This document shows positions 52,946-64,000 of a stretch of DNA of 64,000 nucleotides, piece by piece. This stretch comes from Rhopalosiphum padi (taxonomy: Eukaryota; Arthropoda; Insecta; Hemiptera; Aphididae). A model generated the notes under the pieces. That model did not search any database. It worked only from the letters and a program-made list of their open reading frames with translations, and was not told where the DNA came from. Made by a program: the position numbers and the translations under genes. Where the stretch lies: NCBI RefSeq assembly GCF_020882245.1, contig NC_083600.1:11036001-11100000 (forward strand), in the 5' to 3' direction. Position 1 is the stretch's first letter, and each line of letters opens with the position of its first letter.

Positions 52946-55900
52946 TTTGCAACTGATAAATACAATTAGTTGTAATTCTTCAAAGTTCTAAACCAATGTT
53001 TACTAAATATTAAAATCATTAACTGTTATAGTAGTATAATATCTATATTTAACAAACGCTTACTATGTTGAATAAGGTATATAAAAATGAACACAAGTAT
53101 AATGGGTTGATAATAGTTGGTAACAGTTGGGTAATGATGAATGTAATTTTAATCTTGTAAAAAAAAAAATATAATTACATTTGGGAAATTTTGGATCTAC
53201 ATAATATTCTATGTTTGAGCATACTCTAATATATAATAAAATGTTTATTTCATAATCAATATAGTAAGTAAAACGATTTAAGATGGGTTTACCTTACAAT
53301 AAAAAGTAATAACATACCTATAGTCTATTTTATTATCTATTCACATTTCACTAACTATTTCTTTGTGCTAATGTAGTGTCGTGGTGATAGTTGTGTAGCT
53401 AAGCGCTGGACGTCTGGACAGCTGGTAGTAAATACTAATGCTGAATAAGTAATAACATCTATAGGGAATTGAGAAAGTAAAATTATAACGTAAAATGTGA
53501 ATAATAATAAAATATGCAAGTGCCAAGTATGATAGGTGATAGTGACATGGGCAAGATAATCAACCGTGGATCGTGGATTAGATCTTTAAATTTTTCTGGT
53601 CCGTGGTATAATAACAGAACACGTAAATAAAAGAAATTGATAAGAGTTTGAGTTATGCATAAATAGATAAATATAATATCTTATATCAATAATAATTATT
53701 ACATTAATTTACCATTATACGGATTTACGTAAAATTGATAAAAAAATATAATCACAAATCAATAATATTATGATATATAGCAAGATCTATGAGCAAGATG
53801 AATTAATTTAGTTTGTGATATGATGGTATACGCTATATACAATATACGTAATGTTATATATTTATTATTTATATTTTATATATCACAAACTATAAAATCT
53901 TAGATTAACTATCTTTGTAATTTGTTCATAATTTATAGTTAATAGTGTTTATACTCACCAAAGATGAAATGAAACATTCAAAATGTTTACCTACAACTTT
54001 ACTACTGGCTACTATATAGTCATTAAATACTCATTAGTCATTAGGTACTGATAATAACTGGTTAGTGGCCCAAAAGATTCTTTCAAATTTCAAGAATCAT
54101 TACATATTTTATCCATCCTAATAATCATATAGAAATATAGAACCATTTGTTATCCCGGTAAATTTTTGTGATTAAAAAAAAATATTACATAATTTGTAAC
54201 CTATCAATTATTATAAGTTATAAAACAAACTAACTAAGATGTACCTAATGGTTAATAATTATTAGTATGTTACTTATAACTTATTATATTTTAATTGTTG
54301 ATTATTTAATATTATATCGTGATAATTTTTATTTTTTTCAATGATGACTAAAATTAAATTTTTTATTATTAAGAAATATTTATAAAAATATTTCGATGTG
54401 TAAATAACGAATATTTAACTAATAGTCTGTATAATATAACTTGATGTCTTGATGTTGTCATTAATTACTTATTCTATAGTTGTTGAAAATATTTCTTCGC
54501 GCCACAGGTTTTTTCGTTATCAACTATCGTAAAGTTGTTCTGTATTAAATGTCATACGTAAGTAGCTGATAATAGAATATTAAATTTAATCTATTATGTG
54601 GTTTTAATCAGTCCCAATTCCCCATTTTTCATAAAAATTCTTACTGCACATTTCATTATGACATTATGTACATTAAAATGATACAGTGAAACTGGAAGCA
54701 AAGCCCTCACTACCCCCTTTACACAACTTACATAACATTAAAATATTTGTTAATAAAATATATCTAATTATAATATAAACAATTTTTTAGGTAATAATTC
54801 TTTTTTTAAATTAAATTGCAAATTGAATGCTTATTATTGTTTAAAAACTATCAATCTATTTTTATTTTAGAGATTAAGAAAATATAATTGAATATGAAAT
54901 AAAAATCTGAAAATAATAGATACTATTATTAATAATAATACTTTATTTATATTATGTGGGATATATCATCTAAAATTGAATTGATATACTTGATTTCTCA
55001 TTAGCTATCTTGCTTGGTCATGTTTTCTGGAAAATACTTTTATATTATGGTTGTTGTATGGAAACGAATGAACTTTATTATGCTTTTTAACAGATAATTA
55101 TTTTATAATAGCTGGATGAGGATTAAAACTGGAAAGATTATAAATTTACACATATTCATAATATTTAATTTAATATAAAGTGAAGTTTTTAGTTTCTGGT
55201 AATAATGATGAACTTCTGCAAGTTTTCACAATATATTATGATAAAAATCACATTTATTATATAAATTTTTTTAATAAAAAAAAATAAAAAGTCTTATTAA
55301 TTAGTATAATCTTCTCAATTTCGGACTACTACACTACACGTTGTATCAGAATTTACTGAAAAATAGGGGTTAGAGTGGTTAGACACATACCTACAGACCT
55401 ACACGCTACGCCTTCTGGCTACTGTTATTACCTTAGATCATTTATCATTGTAACTATGTATTTGTTTTTTGATCTAGGGTTATTAATTTATTATAGTTTA
55501 TTACTTTTTACATATTATATTTATCTAGTCAATTCTTATAATTCTTGATCAAGTTTTTTTAACGACATTTAAAGAAAAAAAAATTCAAAACTAAAAAACT
55601 TGATTTTTAAATGTCTTTAAACTGCTCTATTTTGTTTAACAATAGAAATTGAAATTTTCTCATGCCTATAAAGTATAAATACTCCAAAAATGGTCAAAAG
55701 ATAAAAAAAAAAAATGAATATGCATAAAACACTGATATAAGCCAATATTTAGTGATGGTGTAATTCCAATTATCTACGGACTACGATTATTGTTTTTGAG
55801 TATGCCAAAAAAAAAAAAAAAAATCAATTTTATCAGAAATTGGTTCTGCATTAAAATTTCCATTTTCCTTTTTTTAAAAACCCAAGTTTGATGAAATTAT

Positions 55901-58800
55901 TATTTTTAAACTTAAAGTTTTTGATCTAATTTGCTATCAGATACAATACTTTAAATTATATAAAATCGAAGCATTTTTACTGTTTATAAGTTATAGGCAT
56001 GTTGAATTTATATGAAGGAGGGGGGGTTATAGGTATAGCTTATGGCTCTACCATAATAATGATTCGGGTACATTTTTACACAAGGGACTGAACAGAATTA
56101 CGAGAGGACTATAGCCTTTTTAAACCTCACAATTCTATGTCTATATGTTACTCCTCCGAAAAATGTGATGACAGTCACAAAAAAAAACACACATCATTGT
56201 AAAATCAATACATTTACAGTTCTGCTCGAATTTAATAAAGTATAGTATATTAGTATATATTGATACTATTGTGATTTGTGATTTACGATAGTGTGAATAG
56301 ACAATAGTGTGATAGTTCATAGTTGTGATACTCATCTAAGTTGAATAACTGTTAAATATTTTCTAAGTTTAGAACTACCACAAAAATAAAGGTACCTACA
56401 TACTGAGTCTGTACTGCAGAGTAATGGGACAAAGGAGCTGTAAGTGTGGTTTTGTTAAACAGAAAATTACAGTTAATAATGTAATCTGCAAACATAACAC
56501 TGTTAACGACAAATTGTTACTGTGATATTTTTTGTCTCTGCTCCGAGCATCCGTATTGTTTTTTTAAATTCTATAACTTAGGCAGAATTTTTTTTTTTTA
56601 AGTATAATATAATAATGAACATTTTTAATTCAATTATTTTGTATGTTGTACGTAGTAAGTATAATTAGATAAATTATTGTGCAGATTATTTTTAAAGAAA
56701 GCCAAATTTTAAGGAATGTTTTGTAAATAGTGATCGAAATCTATTAGATCATATATAAATATATTTAGATTTGAATCTAAATAAAAAGACTTGTGAATTT
56801 ATCACAAATACCTATTATTAGCATAAAGAAATTTAGTTTATAAAAACCACTAGATAGCACTATAATCCATAGACAATAACTCCAAAATATTTAAATTTAT
56901 ATTTATTATTTTAAGTATTAGGTATGTAGTTTAAAATTTGAATACAGATATTTTGAAACACTGTTTATCTTAGAAGATGATTCCCTAAAAATTAGATGCT
57001 TGTTAAATAGTACATTAAGAATATAGTACTAGTAGTTGAAATGTATAGACTATACTTGGTCGTGGTTTTCTTGAAAGAGGAAGTGATTGTACATTAATTA
57101 ATAATAGTTAATTCAACACTAAGGTTTTATTTTATTTCCATACTCAATTAGTAAGAACTAAGAACAAGTTTTATGAATATCGAGAATGCTGTACGGAGAC
57201 AGTGTAATATTTGTGTTTTACATTTTGTGGCAGAATAAATAATAAGTTGTCAGAACAGATGAAAAAATTTAAAATCTATATCTACGGTAGTTGGGTAAAT
57301 CTTAATTTAGTATCAACTAATAATAATAATAATAATAATAATAATGTTTCGAATTATAGTACATATTTTGTACAACAGTGAGTACATATTTTTGTATAAT
57401 ACTGTAATGGATGTTTAAAATGTATTCTATAACGACAGTTGTAATTTTTTTATATATATGAAATTATAAGTTAATTTGATATTTTCACTTAATATTACCT
57501 AAATAATAATTGTACATTTGAATATATTATTTTACAGATCATAGAATATTTTATATACTTTATCTGTACTTATTATCGTTTAAACGTATAGTACCATAAT
57601 GGAAACATATTTTATTTTAACTATATGCCACCCATTATAATACATAATACATAAAAATATAATATAATATAATGAAAGCATTTTGTTGCCAATAGCGATT
57701 ATTTTTAAAACGCATTAGTATTATAGCTGATAACTCAACAGTAATTAAAATAGTATTATATTCAAAGTGACGCACACGAAAATTATATATAATAATATTT
57801 ATAATATTGATACATATTGATCATGAATACAATTTTTTTAATTTGTTATGTTATATAATATTTATTATTATGTGTGAAATAAAAAGTATATAATATGTTA
57901 CTACGTTAGTTTTTTTTTGTAATTCTAAGTACCTATTTAAACATTATACTTAATGTTCGCTCTCCGTGGGTGGTGAGGTTTTTGTCATAATTGATGCCTA
58001 TAAAAGTATAAAAGTTTTAACGACGTGAAACGTGGTAACCGAGGACGGAAAAACGAAAAAATACGAACGTTAACGAAAATTTCTCGTAAAGTCGTCAATG
58101 AGGTATATGTATTTTATCGGAAATCAGGGCTGGTCCAAGACCCCCTTCACCTGTTCACCACCCCGATAAAGAACACTTTGTGGTGTTTATAAATGTATTC
58201 GATCTTTTGGTATTTTATTGTATAATACACAATACTCGCACGTAAACGTGTCATCCGATATTTGGGAGATAACCTGCGGCAAATCCCGCGTCAGCTACGC
58301 ACAAATTCACATTATTATATATATTATTACAGAACCATACAGGGTGCATCTGTGGTACATTGTACGTACTATGACATATTAAGTTTGATTATGATATTGT
58401 AGAAATGACGTAAGTGACATATTTCTAAGACGATGTGTGTTTAAATTTAAATTTAGAGCAACATTGTCAATAACTCCACAGATGTATAATAATGATATTA
58501 TGTATTTATATTTATTACCTGTGTACAGTGTAATACAGAATATAGATATAAGAAATATACACACTATAACATCCGTATATTTTATTATAAATATATTAAG
58601 TATATTATAAAATATGTGCCATGTTATTTGTCATGCCGTTTACGTACATAATAATATCCATACACAATATAGTGTAATATACGGTCTCGTATGAGAATAT
58701 TGTGAATGTAACAATGCAATATACGTACGAGCGTTGCGCACGTAGGTACTATACATAATATCATTTATGATATTATCGTTATTCGTTATTATTATACGGT
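52946..58800. other. AT-rich gene-free stretch upstream of ODR4
   Basis: Nothing beyond the ODR4 5' flank could be supported. It is AT-rich with poly-A tracts, an AAT microsatellite at 57318-57345 and no recognisable exon. A short GC-richer patch at 58120-58180 (CAGGGCTGGTCCAAGAC) may be an element end without a visible partner. Confidence 0.55.
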
Positions 58801-58937
58801 GACGCGCTGCCGTGTGGGTGTGCGTGTTCACTCGGGGAGGGAGATTCGGGACGTCGATCGAAACGCTCGCGCGCAGAGCACCTACAACGTACCTACACAC
58901 GTATATAATATTAGAATATAATATTCTCCGCCGATAC

Positions 58938-58962
58938 AATAATAATAATAATAATAATAATA
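58938..58962. repeat. AAT microsatellite
   Basis: Eight AAT units at the left border of the GC-rich island. Confidence 0.9.
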
Positions 58963-59213
58963 ACAACATCGTACCAGCGGCCGGCCGCCGCGTATAATAT
59001 TATACAGAACGTTCGCGGTGCACGCAGTTCGTAGTGACACGGCGAACGAGAATAATAATATCAGTAAAATTGTAAATAATAATATATTATGTATAAAGTT
59101 ACGGGCGCGCGCATTGGTCACCCCGCTGTTGGAGGCCGCGGAGTAATCGTGGGCCCGCCCGCGGCGGACGAAATAATAATAATAATAATACGATTTTCTC
59201 GTGGTATAGCGGC

Positions 59214-59380
59214 GTGGTACGATCGAAAAGGTTCAGATTTGGTTCAAGTCTGCGCAACACGTCACTTACTCGCCCATATTATCATACATTGTCGTTGTAT
59301 TATTATTACTATATGCTTTGCGCTACGTCACGCGCGTACCGAAGGATCTGACCGTCAAAAAGTCCCGACCATACAGAATT
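59214..59380 (+). repeat. Diverged dispersed repeat, copy B
   Basis: Partner of 33067-33240, same orientation and word order. It sits in the GC island about 1.3-1.4 kb upstream of the candidate 5' exon at 60647. Confidence 0.6.
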
Positions 59381-60596
59381 GTCTATATTGTGGATATTCT
59401 CGTCGGTTTCCGCGACAGTTCCAGCGGCCGAAGCGGTCCGACAATTTAATACTTTAATTAGAGTCCACGAACGGGGCGACGGAATAACGAATATATAGAC
59501 AACCGACAGACCGCCGCCCTGCCATCGATCACCCAGAGACGTACGAAAATATTATGACGACATAATAATAATATCACAATGTTGTGTTATATTCGTGGAC
59601 ATAATACAGAAATAGCTGGTTTTTGGCCATATCTGTATTTTCATGCCCGAAATATAACATTAACAACATCCGTCAGTAGTGATCCGACAGCCGACGAAGG
59701 AGACTTTCGAAAGTCTTGTTTGGAGGGGGCCTGGTTTTAGGCGGTCATTAAGGGGAGGGGAGCGTGTTCTCCTCTCCGCGGGAAAATGAACGTACACGCG
59801 GTCGTGTCGGTGTCGCATCTCACACACGTGCCCGTATTAATGGTCACACGATAATCTTAATAATATATTATAATATTATAGATTACAATTTACGAGTATA
59901 CGACAATATTATTATTAGACGTTATAGTAATCGCGAGTCCAGGGTGCAGCGATATTACAACGGTCGAACGGTCGGTGGGGTAGGGGGGGTGCTCAGGCCG
60001 CGGCAGTAGCTATCATCGCCGCTGCCGCCGCGGTGTCGTTCACTCGCTCGAAATCGGACGGGTGCGTGCGCGTACGCGAGTCACCCGCGTCGAGACGTCA
60101 CGTCGACGACAACGACGGCCGCCTCTGCGCAACGCGAGCGTAACGTTGTACGCAGTACACACGTCGAGTACAGTGCACGCACGGCGTGTCGGCGTTACAG
60201 TTACGACGGGCGCGCGGGGTACGTACGCAGCACACACACGGAATTGTAGTACGCGTCGCGATTATTATTATTATTGTTATTGTTTCTGCGTTTTGCGCTG
60301 GCGCGCTCGTTACATTTGACGGTAGACCGCGAGCGCCGACGGCAATCGTGTTGGCAACACCGACCCAGGCCGACCTTGGACCGTGAATTCCCCGGACGCC
60401 GGTCACACTGGGTGCGTTACGTCGATAAAGGACCGAAATTTTTGATAAAATTCTTTGCAAAAATTTAGTTTTTTTGTGCGTTTCGCGATGAATTTTTGAC
60501 AAAAAATTGCATAAAGCCGTTGGCCGAACGAATTTCAGTAATTCCCGACGTCCGACGAGTTTTTTTACCGATTTCGCGTCAACGGTGACAGCCCGG

Positions 60597-60616
60597 CTCA
60601 ACTATCGATAGTTGAG
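60597..60616. promoter_or_regulatory. DRE-like palindrome
   Basis: CTCAACTATCGATAGTTGAG is a perfect 20-base palindrome centred on TATCGATA, the DREF/BEAF-type element of insect housekeeping and replication-gene promoters. It lies 30 bp upstream of the ATG at 60647. Binding in this species is inferred from Drosophila. Confidence 0.55.
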
Positions 60617-60646
60617 CGCTCCGAACAATCGTTGACCCGACTGCCG

Positions 60647-60683
60647 ATGGCTGCCCCCGTTCCCCGTATGTCTATCATGTCCC
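60647..60683 (+). other. Candidate 5' exon with ATG
   Basis: An ATG with good context (CCGATGG) opens MAAPVPRMSIMS and meets a GTGAGT donor at 60684. Unspliced, the frame ends after 19 codons at a TAG; spliced to the acceptor at 60733 it ends 50 codons into the complex at a TAG near 60843. It is therefore either an upstream ORF or a start exon joined to sequence outside the window. Confidence 0.3.
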
Positions 60684-60733
60684 GTGAGTGCTTTATTTAC
60701 ATCTAGTTTTGTTGTCGAAAAATATATTTCCAG

Positions 60734-60901
60734 TGTCCGAATTCGTTGTTAATCCGTCGCGTTTACCGCATCGAACCGTCGCAGATCGTCGGCGTACCGC
60801 GCAACGTGTCCAGGAACGCTTTCAGACGGACCGCCGAGGTCCATAGCGACGGCGCTTATCGGCCGCAATCATCGGCTCGGATCACGTCAATCTCGGACAC
60901 G
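60734..60901 (+). other. Candidate second 5' exon
   Basis: Bounded by ATTTCCAG on the left and ACG|GTGAGT on the right, GC-rich, 168 nt. The intron before it would be 50 nt, near the lower limit seen here. One frame is fully open, but it does not connect with the upstream ATG, so it is probably untranslated. Confidence 0.35.
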
Positions 60902-61207
60902 GTGAGTACACGGTCAGCGGCCGCGGCAGCCTACTTTTTAACAATCTCGTCGACGGCCCGTGTTTACATTGCGTACCGAAATTTTTTTTCCTTTGACCCC
61001 ACCGCAACGGCGGTTGTACTACCGCCGCCGCCGGCTTTTCCGGCTCGTTTTCGACGTTTTCCGTCGTATTTTTACACGGCCCGACCGTTTTTTCGCGGTC
61101 CCCACTGGTATTTATCACCTTTGCCGTGGCGCCCCCGAAATCAATTATCAACGTCTAAATTGTACCCCTCTGGTTCCGAACCCCGGGTTAGGCCCCCCTT
61201 TGCTTGA

Positions 61208-63410
61208 ATTGCAAGTATTTACGCTGCACCCATCGTTAAAACACCTTTTTATGTTAATTTCGAAGTTTTTCTTAATTTTCCCACTATCACTTCATTCTGA
61301 TAGTGTTCATTGTCCCAAGTTTTCTTAATTTTTTTGTTGATTTTAAATATTTTTAATGCCTTCTCATACACTAAATATCCTTCAAAACAATTTGCTTTTT
61401 AATTTTGTCTTTGAAATTCGTCGATTTTTTGTCTTTATCAACTAGTTTGCTTAAAGATCTTACAATTTTGTTATGATACTACTCAAATACTACAATTTAG
61501 TTTCACATTAAAAACATTTACTATCTATACTATTTCTTAAGTATATGAAATTGTATACTACAAGTAATTCTGTTAGTAAAACAACAAAAAAAAAAAAATT
61601 TTGGTGAATGATAATAGATCTATGGTTTATCTATTTTCAACAAGTCATTTATTATAAGATGATTGAATGTATTAGGTATATAGAACATTTTGATTAGGTT
61701 TTAATAAATACATATAGCAATATAATATATTAATGTAAACAATAATAATAACAATGTATGTTCACGCACATTGGTTTTTGTATATGCTTTCATGCTTGAT
61801 CAGTACCTATTTTGTTTACAACATTTTGACATTATGACATGTATAGTATAATAATTTTGTATTAATTGTTAAGTTCACTTAATTTTATTTGTCTTAATAA
61901 TTAGTATGAATTACCTATTAATTTTTAGATTTTATCTATTTTTAAATTTTTAAAGTTCAACAAATTTTTGTTACCGTTTGTAGTGTTTATACTGATTTCT
62001 AAAAAAATATTTTAGTAATTTTATTATTAGTGGATTTTAATGTGATACACTGTTTTATAGTCTTATCGTTATTAGTTGTATTATTAAAAATATAATCTAT
62101 TAATATTCTTATTAAAGTTTATTTATTTATTTATTTATATTTACTTTATTTTTTTATATTAATTATAGTATCACAATTGAAATGAACTTAAAATGAAGAT
62201 TAATAATAATTTTAACAATAAAAATAAATTAACTTAATTAAAAAAAAAGTGAGCTAATTTTTAACTGCCTTAATGTAGATTAACACATATATATTAACCA
62301 TCGTATTATTTACATTTAAACTATTTTGATTGATTATAAAATCTAATTAAATAAAAAAAAAAAAATTTATTTTTATTATAAAAATAGGTTAGGTACTTAT
62401 TACATGTATTTTAATATTGATATTGTTATTGGGATATTATTGGCTTGAGATATCTACTATGGGTTAAAAATATTATACATCCCAAAACATAGTAATTTAC
62501 TAAATTATGTTAAAATTGACTATGGTCCTAAATCCTAATACAATAATTAAGGTACTTAATGAATTTTTTTTTTTAAATTGTACATTTGTACACAAATTAC
62601 ATTATAAGTACTCAAGTTAAATTATTTTTACATTTATTTGTTATATGTGTTTACTACCCATCTAAATTGATTTTAATTTATTTCAAAAATTATGTTTAAA
62701 GGTATTATTACCAATTTATTTGTCAAACGTCTATCCCTTTTAGTATTTAAACAAATTATTGTTTCAAATTTTACAATAACATTAATTTCGTTTAGTACAT
62801 AATTTTTATTGGAGTTTTGATCGCTTAGGTATCTAACAAAAGTTATATTTTCTTAAATAATTAAAGATTTTCCTTTTAACCTTACTTTTATTAAAATATG
62901 TACATATTATAAACATAAAACTCCTAACTAAAATATTATTAACATTCAACATTTTTTTATTCATTTATTTTAAAATAATTATTTATTTAATTAAACTGTT
63001 TTGTTTGTTTTACAAATTTAATAAGATTTTTAATTATATAAATTACTATTTTTAGGTCGGTTCTGCTTATGGCTGCCCATGTTATTCATACAACTTTGTT
63101 ATGACTTGAATTTACTATCCAGCTTCAAATATTATTTATTGTAAGTAACCTAGGATATTTTTATACCTTTAATATTTGAGAAAATTATTTTTAATGGTAA
63201 ATATTTCTTATAAAACATGTACAACCTGTTTTATAAATGATAAAATATTAATATGTCTCGTTATGTTTCTTACATGTTCACTGTATATTATAATACCTAT
63301 ATTTCTTCAAATTTCTATTTAAAAATATCCATGATCATCATTTATATTGTTTATGATTACCATTATTCAAAATGGCTAACATATTATATAAATATATACA
63401 ATATAGGTAC
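61208..63410. other. AT-rich stretch, probable first intron
   Basis: After the GC island the composition returns to very AT-rich. No coding signal. One exon-like segment (63056-63140) with T-rich acceptor TTTTTAG and GTAAGT donor stands out but contains a stop in the frame continuing from 60901. Confidence 0.45.
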
Positions 63411-63414
63411 ATGC

Positions 63415-63570
63415 TATACTCCGGTCCACTATTGAAATAAAGTATCAAAGTATATCCGAGTTGATGTCCCCTCCATTTTATATACCAATTATGTTGGTGC
63501 CAGTTGACATCATTCGCTACCATCAGTCTGGATGTTCGATATGAGTAACTTCTTTTGTGACCCAGGTATA
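63415..63570. mobile_element. Probable relative of the 52115 MITE
   Basis: Starts TATACTCCGGTCCAC, sharing the first ten bases and most of the next five with the 52115 element. It ends GTGACCCAGGTATA, an imperfect inverted match. Length 156 bp is nearly the same as 159 bp. The interiors do not align by eye, so family membership rests on the ends. Confidence 0.45.
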
Positions 63571-64000
63571 TAAATCTATATTTAGGAACTTATAATTTTT
63601 GATCAGTACATAACTATTATTTATTATTATAAATTAGTTGTAGTACTAATAAATAATAATTATGTATTGTATAATGTTATAAAGAAAATAGTTTAAAAAC
63701 TTGTCTAATTTCTTAATAAAGTGTATTAATTAATTTATACGTTTTAACGTTGATAATTATTTTGAACACTAATTCTAATAAAATAAATCTTTCTAAATAT
63801 TTATTCATATATTTTTATAAAAATAAAGCATCAATGATTTAAAAATTTAAAATTAAGTTGACACCAATCATATTTTATTTGAATAAAAAATTAGTTTTGT
63901 TATTTACCATTAAGTTAAACCTGGAGTTGAATTGCAAGTTTCTAAGATTATTGTTATCATAAAATAATATTCAAATATGGCTATTGCTATTGTACTGACT

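Larger units (their letters stand above)
58800..61200 (+). promoter_or_regulatory. GC/CpG-rich island, probable promoter and 5' exons of a plus-strand gene
   Basis: A 2.4-kb block with many CpGs in otherwise AT-rich DNA. It contains a perfect DRE-type palindrome (60597-60616), candidate donors GTGAGT at 60684 and 60902 on the plus strand, and a CCAG acceptor at 60733. Long overlapping frames on both strands are expected from the GC content and are not treated as genes. The downstream 3 kb looks like a first intron, so the coding body would lie past 64000. Confidence 0.5.

Noticed and set aside
60040..61328. Many overlapping 60-170 codon open frames on both strands in the GC island
   Set aside because: High GC lowers stop frequency. 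The products are Arg/Ala/Pro-rich and lack domains, consistent splice phases or a preferred strand.

Overview
The window looks like nuclear DNA of an insect, most likely an aphid or close hemipteran relative. It is strongly AT-rich, has split genes with very short introns (50-60 nt) beside multi-kilobase ones, carries an arthropod cuticle gene, and is dense in short inverted-repeat transposon remnants. The aphid call is an inference from composition and gene style, not from a species marker. No bacterial, viral, CRISPR, rRNA or convincing tRNA feature was found.

Four protein genes can be reconstructed exon by exon with matching splice phases. (1) A minus-strand RR-2 cuticular protein gene: coding exons 18373-18275 and 17030-16140, 329 aa, probably preceded by a 5'UTR exon near 22963-23065 next to promoter-like sequence. 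(2) A plus-strand DONSON / humpty dumpty orthologue: 33695-37190, nine exons, 563 aa, a DNA-replication factor. (3) A minus-strand CCDC6-like coiled-coil gene: 43430-39363, seven exons, 451 aa. (4) A minus-strand ODR-4 family gene: 52945-49826, nine exons, 447 aa, with a C-terminal membrane anchor. DONSON and CCDC6 converge tail to tail with about 2.2 kb between them; CCDC6 and ODR4 are co-oriented. The genes have unrelated cellular roles, and nothing suggests that they form one pathway or operon-like unit.

Layout: 1-15.2 kb, AT-rich DNA with no supportable gene; 15.2-23.1 kb, cuticle gene with its 3' flank, introns and promoter; 23.1-33 kb, gene-free AT-rich DNA with at least two hAT-type elements; 33-53 kb, the three conserved genes with transposon insertions in their introns and spacers; 53-58.8 kb, gene-free; 58.8-61.2 kb, a CpG/GC-rich island with a DRE-like palindrome and 5'-exon-like segments, probably the promoter of a plus-strand gene whose coding part lies beyond the window; 61.2-64 kb, likely the first long intron of that gene.

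The most notable observations are two phase-required GC-AG introns in neighbouring genes, a ~380-bp near-perfect hairpin element inside one of those introns, several intronic inverted-repeat elements with intact 8-bp target duplications, a GC-rich 94-nt candidate cassette exon in CCDC6 that would change its C terminus, and a diverged ~170-bp repeat found both upstream of DONSON and in the 59-kb GC island. I did not find an obviously new multi-gene system.
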